Both the position numbers and the translations under genes were made by a program. A stretch of DNA of 64,000 bases from Croceivirga sp009797885 (GTDB taxonomy: Bacteria > Bacteroidota > Bacteroidia > Flavobacteriales > Flavobacteriaceae), in contig AP035880.1 of assembly GCA_045866215.1 (NCBI GenBank), positions 4,216,001 through 4,280,000 of the forward strand, given 5' to 3'. Below are positions 1 through 7,822 of the stretch, one piece after another. The stretch's first letter is position 1. Every line of letters starts with the position of its first letter. The notes under the pieces were generated by a model. It worked only from the letters and a program-made list of their open reading frames with translations, had not been told where the DNA came from and did no database searches.

Positions 1-1
1 T

Positions 2-124
2 GAAATACTGAAAACCCACTGGAATAAAAACGGGACCTATTATGAGTTTTTAAATATTCCCATTTATGATTCCCCCATTTTGATTGCAGACAAAAGTCTT
101 GTTCAGCTAGTTTACAAAGAATGA
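2..124 (+). CDS. C-terminal end of an unidentified protein (5' truncated by window)
   Basis: The reading frame is open from the first bases and ends at TGA 122-124, giving about 40 residues that finish in LVQLVYKE. Codon use matches the downstream genes and the direction is the same. No family can be recognised from this stretch. The stop codon lies inside the left arm of a 13-bp inverted repeat. Because uronate and polysaccharide genes follow, the parent gene probably belongs to the same locus, but that is inference. Confidence 0.55.
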   Translation, partial: EILKTHWNKNGTYYEFLNIPIYDSPILIADKSLVQLVYKE

Positions 125-170
125 ACTCATTTAAACTTTTTAGCCATTTGAAATAGCTTAAATGAGTTCA
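122..170. repeat. 13-bp perfect inverted repeat, possible operator or terminator
   Basis: TGAACTCATTTAA (122-134) and its exact reverse complement TTAAATGAGTTCA (158-170) are separated by 23 bases. The left arm contains the stop codon of the preceding gene and the right arm ends 20 bases before the RraA-like ATG. No T-tract follows, so a regulator site is at least as likely as a terminator. The same 13-mer recurs at 54738-54750. Confidence 0.5.
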
Positions 171-189
171 ATAGATAAAACCAAGAAGT

Positions 190-933
190 ATGAGTATAGA
201 TGATTATAAGAAAGAGGTTGGTATGATGAATCTTGAAAAATTGATTCAAGTGCGTGAAGGTATCCCTACCAAAAAGTTCCCCATTCCGGAAAAGGAACTT
301 TTGGATCGTTTCGAAAACATCTATACTGGGGCGATAAATGATGTGTTAAGGGAGTTTACGCTGTTGGACCAGGCATTGCCGATACGGATACAACCTTTGG
401 AACGGTACAGGACGGTTGCGGGCATAGCTTTTACCGTGAAGAGTTCTTCCAGTACAAAGATCAGTGGCGAGATGGAATACCGTACCAAAATGCTTGATGC
501 AATGCATGAAAATGCTTTTGTAGTGTACGATACCAGTGGTGATGAAGAATCTACGTCGTGGGGCGGGGTCATGACCGCAGCGGCAAAAAGTAAAGGGGTA
601 CGGGCAGCTTGTCTGGATGGGGGTATTAGGGATACACACCAGATATTGGAGGCCAATTTCCCTGTATTTTACAAGTACCGCTCCTCCAATGGTAGCTTAG
701 GTAGATGCTTGATTACGGATTACCAAATTCCAATACAGATTGATAAATGCTTCATAAAACCGGGAGATATTATTGTAGGGGATATAGATGGTGTCCTTTC
801 AGTCCCCAGAAATATTGCTTATGACGTGTTGTTAAGGGCAGAAGAAATCCGTAAAAACGAAAAGAAAATTTTCGGTTGGGTAGAAGAGGGCCAAACGGCC
901 AAAGAAATATCGGATAAGGGCGGTTATTTTTAA
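190..933 (+). CDS. RraA-family protein (HMG/CHA aldolase-like fold)
   Basis: This 247-residue protein has the RraA/dimethylmenaquinone-methyltransferase-like fold. Visible signatures are WGGVMTAAA (124-132) and LDGGIRDTHQI (142-152), where R147 and D148 match the Arg-Asp pair that binds substrate and metal in 4-hydroxy-4-methyl-2-oxoglutarate aldolases. Family members are either aldolases/decarboxylases of 4-hydroxy-2-oxo acids or regulators of RNase E. The retained Arg-Asp pair and the mannonate dehydratase next door favour an enzyme acting on a sugar-acid product; the exact substrate is unknown. The ATG at 190 is used; a second start at 223 (MMNLEK) is possible. The protein is probably cytoplasmic and co-transcribed with the next gene, 80 bases downstream. 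Confidence 0.8.
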   Translation: MSIDDYKKEVGMMNLEKLIQVREGIPTKKFPIPEKELLDRFENIYTGAINDVLREFTLLDQALPIRIQPLERYRTVAGIAFTVKSSSSTKISGEMEYRTKMLDAMHENAFVVYDTSGDEESTSWGGVMTAAAKSKGVRAACLDGGIRDTHQILEANFPVFYKYRSSNGSLGRCLITDYQIPIQIDKCFIKPGDIIVGDIDGVLSVPRNIAYDVLLRAEEIRKNEKKIFGWVEEGQTAKEISDKGGYF

Positions 934-1013
934 TATCCCACATCTTGAACAAAACCAAGTGCCCTAAAGATTTAAAACGCTATCGCCATGCAAAGGACTG
1001 GAAAACACATTAA

Positions 1014-1988
1014 ATGAGACTCAGTTTTCTTTTTTTTGGAAATAAACCCGATGAAAGATGGCAGTTGTGCCGTCAAATGGGAATAGACCATGCCATTGCA
1101 AAATTGGCCCCCAATGTAACAGGGGAACCATCCATAGACAATTACGAATCTTTCGCCCGGTCAAAACTAATTTTTGAAGAACACGGCTTTCGACTCTGTG
1201 GACTAGAGGGCGATCAGTTCGACATGCATCGAATTAAACTTGGGCTACCCGGAAAAGAAAGGGACATTGAAGCATATCAAAAAATGCTCGAAAATATGGG
1301 GCGATTAAAGGTTTCCCTACTGTGCTATAATTTTATGGCCACGGGATGGTACCGTACCCATCGTGCCCTGCCAGAACGTGGAGGTGCACTGGTAAGTGGA
1401 TTCAATTACAACACGGCCAAAAATGAACCCATTTCAACCTATGGCGCGTTTAGTGAAAATCAGATTTGGGACAACTACCAATGGTTTATTGAGCAGGTAA
1501 TGCCAACAGCGGAGGCCAATAACGTAAAAATGGCCTTGCATCCAGATGATCCACCAATTGGTCCCATTCATGGAATAGCCCGTATTCTAACATCGGCAAA
1601 AGCAATGGAAAAGGCACTTTCATTCTCGGATAGTCCCTCCCATGGACTCACATTTTGCCAAGGCACTTTTGCCACAATGAATGAAAACTTGGAAGCCTTG
1701 TTTTTGAAGCATAAAAAGGCCAATAGGATTTTCTTCGTTCATATTCGGGATGTAAGAGGCACTCCTTTTAATTTTCGAGAGACTTTTCATGATAATGGCC
1801 CAACGGATATGTACAAGATGATGAAACGCTACAAAGAGCTTGGAGGTAATGTCCCTGTGCGTTCGGATCATGTTCCCACTATGGCAGGAGACGACAATGA
1901 AAATATGGGTTACACAATGAACGGTAGCTTGTTTGGTTTAGGCTACATAAAAGGCTTGATGCATGCGTGCGGAATTCAGGTCCCATGA
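1014..1988 (+). CDS. uxuA: Mannonate dehydratase
   Basis: It dehydrates D-mannonate to 2-keto-3-deoxy-D-gluconate, a step of glucuronate and alginate-type uronate breakdown, in the cytoplasm. The 324-residue TIM-barrel protein carries the family metal-site motifs: HPDDPP (176-181), FCQGT with Cys215, HIRDVRGT with His243, and RSDHVPTMAGD with Asp285. NFRETFHDNG (253-262) is also characteristic. It is shorter than the E. coli enzyme (about 394 aa) but similar to other Bacteroidota members. The sulfatase and beta-helix genes downstream suggest it handles uronates released from an extracellular sulfated glycan. Assignment to the family is firm; substrate follows from the family. Confidence 0.9.
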   Translation: MRLSFLFFGNKPDERWQLCRQMGIDHAIAKLAPNVTGEPSIDNYESFARSKLIFEEHGFRLCGLEGDQFDMHRIKLGLPGKERDIEAYQKMLENMGRLKVSLLCYNFMATGWYRTHRALPERGGALVSGFNYNTAKNEPISTYGAFSENQIWDNYQWFIEQVMPTAEANNVKMALHPDDPPIGPIHGIARILTSAKAMEKALSFSDSPSHGLTFCQGTFATMNENLEALFLKHKKANRIFFVHIRDVRGTPFNFRETFHDNGPTDMYKMMKRYKELGGNVPVRSDHVPTMAGDDNENMGYTMNGSLFGLGYIKGLMHACGIQVP

Positions 1989-2104
1989 GAGTAAAAAACC
2001 AATGGGAATGGAAAATAGGGGATCGATTTCAAGGTAGCCCCTTTTGGTGTTGATTAATTTGATGTATAGCATCACTACGAAAAAACAATTTTAAAAAACA
2101 ACGA

Positions 2105-3496
2105 ATGAGAACATTGATCCTTGTTGGTACACTTTTGGTATTCGCTCTAAAAAGCTTGGCCCAGACAAAAAATGAATTCCCCAATATTGTTTTAATGGTA
2201 GCTGATGATCTTGGTTATGGCGATCTTTCCTGTTATGGTCAAGGGAAATGGAAAACGCCAAGAATCGATAATCTGGCATCACAAGGTGCCCGTTTGACCG
2301 ATTTTTATGTGCCTACCCCGTATTGTGCTCCCTCACGGGCAACACTGTTGACGGGCAAATATCCGTTCAATCATGGATTGATGGACAATCCGGCACCTGA
2401 CGCAACGGCTTATTTGGATACTGTGGGGTTGTCCTTAAAAGAGAGGTTACTGAGCGATGTATTAAAAGAAGAAGGGTATGCAACCACCTGTATCGGAAAA
2501 TGGCACCTTGGACATCAAGCAAAATACTTGCCTACACAACGGGGTTTTGATAGTTATTACGGTATTCCTTATTCAAATGATATGCGACCAGTACATCTGT
2601 TGGAAAACAAGGCCATAGTTGAATATCCTGTGGTGCAATCTACCCTAACGTCCAGATATACCGTGAGAGCTATGGAATTTATGGAAAAAAATAAGGATGT
2701 GCCGTTCTTTCTGTATTTACCACATGCCATGCCCCATAAGCCATTGGCGCCATCAACTGATTTTTACACCCCCGAAACCAAAAATGACCTGTATGCCGAT
2801 GTAATAAGGGAATTGGATGATTCGGTTGGAATGGTTTTGGACAAGTTGAACGAACTCTCATTGACTGAAAATACCATTGTAATCTTTATGTCCGATAACG
2901 GTCCTTGGTTTGGAGGAAGTACTGGAGGGTTAAGGGGAATGAAAGCCCTTACCTGGGAAGGTGGTCTAAAGGTCCCATTCATCATCAGATGGCCTGGTAA
3001 TATACCCCAAAATCAAGTACTGCACGATCCCGTAGCTTCCATGGATATTTTCCCAACATTGCTCAATATGGCAGGTATAGCAGTACCCAAAGAGAATACG
3101 CTGGATGGAAAGGACATCACACCAGTTTTGACCTTATCGTCGGAAACACCGCATAAGGCGTTATTAGGGATGTTCGGAAAGGAAATCTATACCGTACGCC
3201 GTGGCCCGTGGAAATTGCACATAAAAGCCCGCACCGATACACCAGACTATATGTTAACGGACTGGGAAGACCCAAGAGGGCCGGACGGGGTAACCATTTT
3301 AGGGCCTTATGAGCAACCAAGATCTTCTGAATATCCAGGAGTACTTTCTGGTGAAGGGCCTGAGGATATGATGTTATTCAATTTGGAAAAAGATCCTGGG
3401 GAACAGCATAATGTAGCCGCACAAAATCCGAAGGTGGTCAAAACACTAATGCGGTTCTACAAAAATCAACTACAACTAATTCAGGGGAATAGATAA
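2105..3496 (+). CDS. Secreted arylsulfatase-type sulfatase
   Basis: This 463-residue formylglycine-dependent sulfatase removes sulfate esters, most likely from a polysaccharide. An N-terminal signal peptide (about residues 1-20, ending near SLAQ) implies export. The catalytic motif CAPSRATLLTG (74-84) supplies the cysteine matured to formylglycine by an anaerobic or FGE-type enzyme not seen in this window. Metal ligands appear in VADDLGYGD (32-40) and MSDNGPW. GKWHLGH is the usual second sulfatase signature. The next gene starts one base after its stop, so the two are certainly co-transcribed. Substrate class (for example ulvan, carrageenan or fucan) cannot be read from the sequence. Confidence 0.92.
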   Translation: MRTLILVGTLLVFALKSLAQTKNEFPNIVLMVADDLGYGDLSCYGQGKWKTPRIDNLASQGARLTDFYVPTPYCAPSRATLLTGKYPFNHGLMDNPAPDATAYLDTVGLSLKERLLSDVLKEEGYATTCIGKWHLGHQAKYLPTQRGFDSYYGIPYSNDMRPVHLLENKAIVEYPVVQSTLTSRYTVRAMEFMEKNKDVPFFLYLPHAMPHKPLAPSTDFYTPETKNDLYADVIRELDDSVGMVLDKLNELSLTENTIVIFMSDNGPWFGGSTGGLRGMKALTWEGGLKVPFIIRWPGNIPQNQVLHDPVASMDIFPTLLNMAGIAVPKENTLDGKDITPVLTLSSETPHKALLGMFGKEIYTVRRGPWKLHIKARTDTPDYMLTDWEDPRGPDGVTILGPYEQPRSSEYPGVLSGEGPEDMMLFNLEKDPGEQHNVAAQNPKVVKTLMRFYKNQLQLIQGNR

Positions 3497-3497
3497 A

Positions 3498-5003
3498 ATG
3501 GGAAAATTCAAAAAATCCAATCTGCCAATGGGTACAAAAACTACCGTTTTTAGAACTATGGTAATACGTGTATTGGCCATCAGTTTCTGTGTACTATCAT
3601 ATGCGCAAGGTATTCAGGACCAAAACATAAAATGGGCATCACAATACCCGGGCACCTCTGCAAACGAAAAGATCGATAATGCGATAAAAAGCGCGGTAGA
3701 AACCCAGGGCAATAATGTTATCGGCATAGGTCCCAATGGTCCTGATGAAAATGGAATCTGGCTCTTGGACGAAAGCATAAAATTGCCCAGTAATACTACG
3801 TTGATTTTAGCTGGGGCACATCTTAAGATGGCAACAGGCGTAAAGGCCCTGCTCCTGGAAAATGAAGATACCGCAAACGGGAATACCGATATCCATATTG
3901 TAGGTTGGGGTCAGGCCATACTTGATGGAAATGCTAGCAGGGAACCGGAACGAACTGGGGGAGCGGTACATTTTTACAATGTCAAAAACCTAACCATTAA
4001 AGGGTTGCAGATTGGCGCAACAGCAGGATGGGCATTTACCTTGGAAAAGGTAAGCAATGTCCATGTAAATAACCTCAATTTCTTTCAAGGGAACGAGCAT
4101 CCTTGGCAAGATGGAATACACATCGTAGGGCCGGCCAATTCCGTGGTAATAGACAATATTACCGGTACGTTCGGCGATGACGTTGTCGTTGTGGACAGTG
4201 CCATGGGAAGAATAGGTCAAGGTGGTGCGGTACAAGGTGTTACTATTTCCAATGTGGTGGCCACCAATATCTGGGGTGCTGCCATTTTGCGTACCATTGC
4301 GGCGAAGGGTAAGCCCGTTGAAGGGGTGTATTGTACCAATATGACCTTTCTAACAAAAGAAGGCGGTACGGACGCTGCCATTAAAATAGGCTGGGATGGA
4401 AGGCTCAAGGAAATCGATCCTTGGGAACATCCTTTACCGGAGGAGCACAAAAATATTGTTATTGAGAATCTATACATTCCACATTGGGAAGGCCCCATTG
4501 TAACGGTACAAAACCCTGTAAAGAACCTTACACTCAAAAATATTTCCGCTAGGCATAAAGGGCCTTTTTTCTATAACTTGGAACACACCGTTGATGGTCT
4601 TACCATAGACAATTGTCACTCTACCCTCATTGGAAATCCCCCTAAAACAATGGTGAGCAACTTTTACAGGGCCTTGACAGCCAATAAGGTATATCCGCTT
4701 ATCACCCCTTATAAAGGAGATTTTATAAACGATCCACCGGGAACCATAGCTTTTGACCATGCATTGGTGAACGATCTCACAATTACAAACACCACTTTCG
4801 ATTTTAAGGGTGTCACCAGTTCAGAGATGTACCCCATAGCGGTACGGATATACAAAACGGCGATAGTTGATGGCCTGTACCTCAATAACGTCAGGATAAA
4901 AAACTATTCCACAGGAATTCAAATCGATAAAGGAACCTCCATAAAGAACTTTGAGTACTCAAACATCCGATTTTCGGAAGTAGCTCATCAGATAAAAAAA
5001 TAG
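3498..5003 (+). CDS. Secreted right-handed parallel beta-helix protein, GH28-like
   Basis: The protein has about 501 residues from ATG 3498. Internal ATGs at 3528 and 3558 are alternatives; the signal peptide runs through residues 21-36 (VIRVLAISFCVLSYA), so the true start could be later. Repeating short beta strands rich in N, I, V and G, with a parallel-helix rhythm, cover residues 90-490. QDGIHI (204-209) and GDDVVVV (226-232) sit where GH28 polygalacturonases carry catalytic aspartates, so a glycoside hydrolase acting on uronate or sulfated polymers is plausible. The classic GH28 SHG and RIK motifs are not clearly present, so a distant subfamily or polysaccharide lyase is possible. It follows the sulfatase by one base. 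Confidence 0.7.
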   Translation: MGKFKKSNLPMGTKTTVFRTMVIRVLAISFCVLSYAQGIQDQNIKWASQYPGTSANEKIDNAIKSAVETQGNNVIGIGPNGPDENGIWLLDESIKLPSNTTLILAGAHLKMATGVKALLLENEDTANGNTDIHIVGWGQAILDGNASREPERTGGAVHFYNVKNLTIKGLQIGATAGWAFTLEKVSNVHVNNLNFFQGNEHPWQDGIHIVGPANSVVIDNITGTFGDDVVVVDSAMGRIGQGGAVQGVTISNVVATNIWGAAILRTIAAKGKPVEGVYCTNMTFLTKEGGTDAAIKIGWDGRLKEIDPWEHPLPEEHKNIVIENLYIPHWEGPIVTVQNPVKNLTLKNISARHKGPFFYNLEHTVDGLTIDNCHSTLIGNPPKTMVSNFYRALTANKVYPLITPYKGDFINDPPGTIAFDHALVNDLTITNTTFDFKGVTSSEMYPIAVRIYKTAIVDGLYLNNVRIKNYSTGIQIDKGTSIKNFEYSNIRFSEVAHQIKK

Positions 5004-5102
5004 CTTCAGAAAAGGAGAAAAACACAATTGCAAGCGCATCGCTTTGGGCAAGTTAAAATTTGTATCAAAAACACCAGGTTTTTTGTTCATCATTACAAAA
5101 AA

Positions 5103-5145
5103 ATAAGGTTTGTAATCCGTTAATCAACTGGTTTACAAACCTTAT
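5103..5145. terminator. 13-bp perfect inverted repeat between convergent genes
   Basis: ATAAGGTTTGTAA (5103-5115) pairs perfectly with TTACAAACCTTAT (5133-5145) across a 17-base loop. It lies between the end of the beta-helix gene and the 3' end of the convergent tRNA-Lys gene, where a bidirectional terminator is expected. The absence of a clear T-tract leaves an operator role open. Confidence 0.45.
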
Positions 5146-5164
5146 ACCTACTGTCATTAAAAAG

Positions 5165-5237
5165 TGACCTGACTGGGGCTCGAACCCAGGACCCTCTCCT
5201 TAAAAGGGAGATGCTCTACCAACTGAGCTATCAGGTC
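5165..5237 (-). tRNA. tRNA-Lys (anticodon TTT)
   Basis: A 73-base cloverleaf folds on the minus strand: acceptor GACCTGA/TCAGGTC with discriminator A, D-stem GCTC/GAGC, anticodon stem TCTCC/GGAGA with loop CTTTTAA (anticodon TTT), and T-arm CTGGG-TTCGAGC-CCCAG. The CCA end is not encoded. It has its own strong promoter upstream and a small AACCC/GGGTT hairpin in the leader at 5250-5264. Confidence 0.97.
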
Positions 5238-5273
5238 ATTAAAAAAGAGCAACCCTATTGGGTTAAGCGGGTG

Positions 5274-5303
5274 CAAATATACAATCCTAAATTTATTATT
5301 CAA
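5274..5303 (-). promoter_or_regulatory. Promoter of tRNA-Lys (TTG-N19-TATATTTG)
   Basis: On the minus strand a TTG (5301-5303) lies 19 bases before TATATTTG (5274-5281), a perfect Bacteroidota -33/-7 pair. The 17 bases TATATTTGCACCCGCTT are identical to those at the rRNA operon promoter at 23277, implying shared control of stable RNA. Confidence 0.75.
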
Positions 5304-5353
5304 GTCATTTAATGATAAATTTGACGATTTAAGAAACATCATAATCATAAGGA

Positions 5354-5869
5354 ATGAAAGTTGTGCTATTGGGCTATATGGCAAGTGGAAAATCCAGTGT
5401 GGGTAAGGCATTGGCAAAACGGTTGGATCTTAGTTTTTTAGACTTGGACGAGGAGATTTCGAAAGCCGTGGAAATGGATATTCCTGAAATCTTTTCACGG
5501 AAAGGGGAGATCTTTTTTAGGAAGAAGGAAGCGGAGGTCTTGAAGGAAGTTTTGACGCATACCCCCAATATGGTCCTTTCGTTGGGAGGGGGTACCCCTT
5601 GTTATGGACGTAATATGGAACTGATCGACCAATTAAGTGATCGGTCCTATTATTTAAAACTTTCCATTGGCAGTTTGGTGCAACGGATTATAAAGGAACG
5701 GGAACATCGGCCCCTGGTAAAGAATATTCCGGAAGCCGATCTTCCCGAGTTTATTGGAAAACACCTCTTTGAACGATCTCCCTTTTATGCGTTGGCAAAC
5801 CAGACCATTGTTGCAGACCAAAAAACCTTGGATGAGGTGGTAAAAGAGATTGCGGATGATTTAGTCTAA
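5354..5869 (+). CDS. aroK: Shikimate kinase
   Basis: It phosphorylates shikimate to shikimate 3-phosphate with ATP in the cytoplasmic chorismate pathway. The 171-residue P-loop kinase has Walker A GYMASGKSS (7-15), the substrate-binding aspartates in FLDLDEEI, FFRKKEAE (shikimate-binding arginine region) and LSLGGGTPC, the conserved GGG loop. EREHRPLV in the lid is also typical. Length matches the family. Its 3' end overlaps the convergent phosphoribosyltransferase gene by 9 bases. The next chorismate gene, aroE, lies about 33 kb away. Confidence 0.95.
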   Translation: MKVVLLGYMASGKSSVGKALAKRLDLSFLDLDEEISKAVEMDIPEIFSRKGEIFFRKKEAEVLKEVLTHTPNMVLSLGGGTPCYGRNMELIDQLSDRSYYLKLSIGSLVQRIIKEREHRPLVKNIPEADLPEFIGKHLFERSPFYALANQTIVADQKTLDEVVKEIADDLV

Positions 5870-6358
5870 ATACACGCGATACCTTTTTGAGGTAAAGTCC
5901 ACCGTAATATGTTCATGTAGGGATGTGGACAGGGAAATGCCCTTATAGTCCGCTTTAACCGGGTATTTTTTATGGTTCCTATTGACCAAAACAGCGGTTT
6001 TTAACTGTTTTAACGGTGTTTTTAAAAAATAATGGACCCCATAAATTAATGTGGTGCCGGAATTGAGTACGTCATCGATCAATACCACACTTTTGTTCGT
6101 ATAGGCGCTTTCGTCCAGAGAGGTCTCGACCCCACTTTCCAGGGGATTTTTTTTATCCATGATCACCTTGCAGCGTGTGATGGTGGCATCGGTTACCCTA
6201 TCCAATACCTGTGCGATCCGCTTGGCAAAAAGCACACCTCCCCCTTCAATTCCAGCGATGATGATCTCCTTTTCATTGGGATTGGCCTCATAGATCTGAT
6301 AGGCAATTCTATTGATGATATGCTGGATTTGCTCATGTCCTAGAATTTGGTTCGTCAT
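5861..6358 (-). CDS. PyrR-like phosphoribosyltransferase
   Basis: This is a 165-residue type I phosphoribosyltransferase. The PRPP-binding loop VVLIDDVLNSGTT (91-103) and an upstream GIEGGG loop (36-41) are clear. Closest relatives act as uracil phosphoribosyltransferase/regulator (PyrR) or related base-salvage enzymes; which base is used cannot be told. The ATG at 6358 (MTNQILG) is chosen over the TTG at 6385, which overlaps the S4-protein stop codon. It is the second gene of a two-gene minus-strand unit and overlaps aroK tail to tail. Confidence 0.75.
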   Translation of the reverse strand: MTNQILGHEQIQHIINRIAYQIYEANPNEKEIIIAGIEGGGVLFAKRIAQVLDRVTDATITRCKVIMDKKNPLESGVETSLDESAYTNKSVVLIDDVLNSGTTLIYGVHYFLKTPLKQLKTAVLVNRNHKKYPVKADYKGISLSTSLHEHITVDFTSKRYRVYLD

Positions 6359-6381
6359 GGTAACGCTTTTTTCAAAGGTAA

Positions 6382-6777
6382 TCAATCCGCTCCTTCGGCC
6401 GTTTTAAAATCTTCGTCCGTGAGGTATTCGTCAATATCCCTTCTGTCCTTTTTTGTGGGTCTTCCCGTGCCTTTTTTCCGGTAATGGTCTTTGGCAAATT
6501 GCAGCAGTTCATTGTGTTCAAATGCTTCTTTTGGGGTGGTGTCCTTGCGGTACAGTTCCACCAATTTTGCCCCAACACGGCTTTCCGGGATGTCCAATAC
6601 CGTAAGTTGATGATCGATCTGGTTTTTACGGACCGTGATCTTATCCATGGGGTAGACTTCCCTTGACGGCTTGACCACATCGCCATTGATCCGTACATGC
6701 CCCTTTTTACAAGCGGTAGTGGCCAGGTTCCTGGTTTTAAAATAACGCGTGCTCCAAAGAAATTTATCGATACGCAT
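6382..6777 (-). CDS. S4-domain RNA-binding protein (Hsp15/RqcP type)
   Basis: The 131-residue basic protein opens with an S4 domain: MRIDKFLWSTRYFKTRNLA, then KKGHVRINGDVVKPSREV, the classic Hsp15 signature. Family members bind stalled 50S subunits or peptidyl-tRNA complexes in ribosome quality control. The C-terminal third is a charged tail (KKGTGRPTKKDRRDIDEYL) typical of Bacteroidota versions. The ATG at 6777 is fixed by homology, yet it directly follows the T-tract of an intrinsic terminator, so almost no leader separates it from that hairpin. It precedes the phosphoribosyltransferase gene by 23 bases. Confidence 0.85.
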   Translation of the reverse strand: MRIDKFLWSTRYFKTRNLATTACKKGHVRINGDVVKPSREVYPMDKITVRKNQIDHQLTVLDIPESRVGAKLVELYRKDTTPKEAFEHNELLQFAKDHYRKKGTGRPTKKDRRDIDEYLTDEDFKTAEGAD

Positions 6778-6803
6778 AAAAAAAGCCCTAAAGATTAGGG
6801 CTT
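6778..6803 (-). terminator. Intrinsic terminator immediately before the S4-protein start codon
   Basis: On the minus strand AAGCCCTAA (803-795 end) pairs perfectly over 9 bp with TTAGGGCTT around a TCT loop and runs into at least five further T residues that touch ATG 6777. It ends the crystallin-domain lipoprotein transcript. Confidence 0.75.
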
Positions 6804-6825
6804 AATATTAAAACATTTTTTTGAC

Positions 6826-7593
6826 TTAATTTGAAAGCTTGACGGAACTGATCCTATCCCTCCAATTTTTTCCAAAAAGCCCATTTCTGACTTGTCTAAG
6901 TTTGCGAAAACCTCGCACTTCTCCATTTCTTGCATCCAAAACAATTGAACTGCCCCCATAATTTGCATGCTCATAAAATCGTGCAAAAACATTTCTTGCT
7001 AATACGGATTCTAACCTGTCATTTGGTTTATTGTTAGATGACACATAGCAACCAAATGTTACGGATCCGGTAACTAAAGTCCATGCATCAACGTTTGCGA
7101 AATTCTTTAATCTCGATTCGTTATTGTAGAGGACCGTACAAATGGGACTAATGTCATTATCAAAATCCCAAAAAAACTCTTTTCTTGTATCATAACAACA
7201 GTCCCAATACAATTCAAGATTGAATGAAGTATACGGAAATGACCTAGCCGAAGTTGCACTTTCATTTTTGGTTGAACGCAGTGGGCTTCCAATTTCCTGT
7301 AAATACGCCTGCAACGCCAAATCATTTCTAAATAGAATGATGTTTGCATCATCCAAAACATATTCGATGTGGTTTTCATTCTCCAAAAGAAAATTGTTGA
7401 TTAGCAGGGAATTGTCATTTTCCACTACTATAAGTTCATCATTTTCGACTACCTCAAAATCTACGGTCAGTGTTTTTCCATCTAGGGTATAGTGAATACT
7501 TTCAATGTTTGGATTTTCTTCAGAGGGGTTGTCTCCATCAGAAGTACAGGAGGCCAAAAGGACAAGCAGGGATGCGATAAGAATTTTTTTCAT
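6826..7593 (-). CDS. Lipoprotein with C-terminal beta/gamma-crystallin-like domain
   Basis: The protein has 255 residues from ATG 7593 (another ATG lies two codons upstream at 7599). It starts with a lipoprotein signal, MKKILIASLLVLLASC, with Cys16 as lipidation site, so it is anchored in the envelope. Residues about 25-100 are acidic, with no recognised domain. The last 50 residues, FYEHANYGGSSIVL ... DRISSVKL, match one beta/gamma-crystallin unit (Y/F-x-E-x-x-x-Y-x-G ... D-x-I-S-S), a fold that often binds calcium. YWDCCYDTRKEFFW in the middle has paired cysteines. Function is unknown. It is monocistronic, ended by the terminator at 6778-6803. Confidence 0.7.
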   Translation of the reverse strand: MKKILIASLLVLLASCTSDGDNPSEENPNIESIHYTLDGKTLTVDFEVVENDELIVVENDNSLLINNFLLENENHIEYVLDDANIILFRNDLALQAYLQEIGSPLRSTKNESATSARSFPYTSFNLELYWDCCYDTRKEFFWDFDNDISPICTVLYNNESRLKNFANVDAWTLVTGSVTFGCYVSSNNKPNDRLESVLARNVFARFYEHANYGGSSIVLDARNGEVRGFRKLRQVRNGLFGKNWRDRISSVKLSN

Positions 7594-7599
7594 AATCAT

Positions 7600-7822
7600 A
7601 AAATTTAGGATTTAATGCATTAAAATTGTAGCTATTTTCGTGCATAAATAGTGATAAAAATCATAAAATAGAAATTTTTCTTATAGTATATGGAGAAAAA
7701 ATTTCGTTTTTGATTAAAATTTTCTGTATGGCTATACTATGCGTACACCCAATAAATGTTAATAAAACAAGCACAAGGTTTTGAAAATTGTATCTTAGGC
7801 CGCTTAAAAAGATCGTAGAGGA
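7600..7822. other. Divergent intergenic region
   Basis: About 220 AT-rich bases separate two divergent lipoprotein genes and must hold both promoters. TATCTTAG (7791-7798) resembles a -7 element for the plus-strand gene but has no good TTG partner. No coding signal is seen. Confidence 0.4.
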
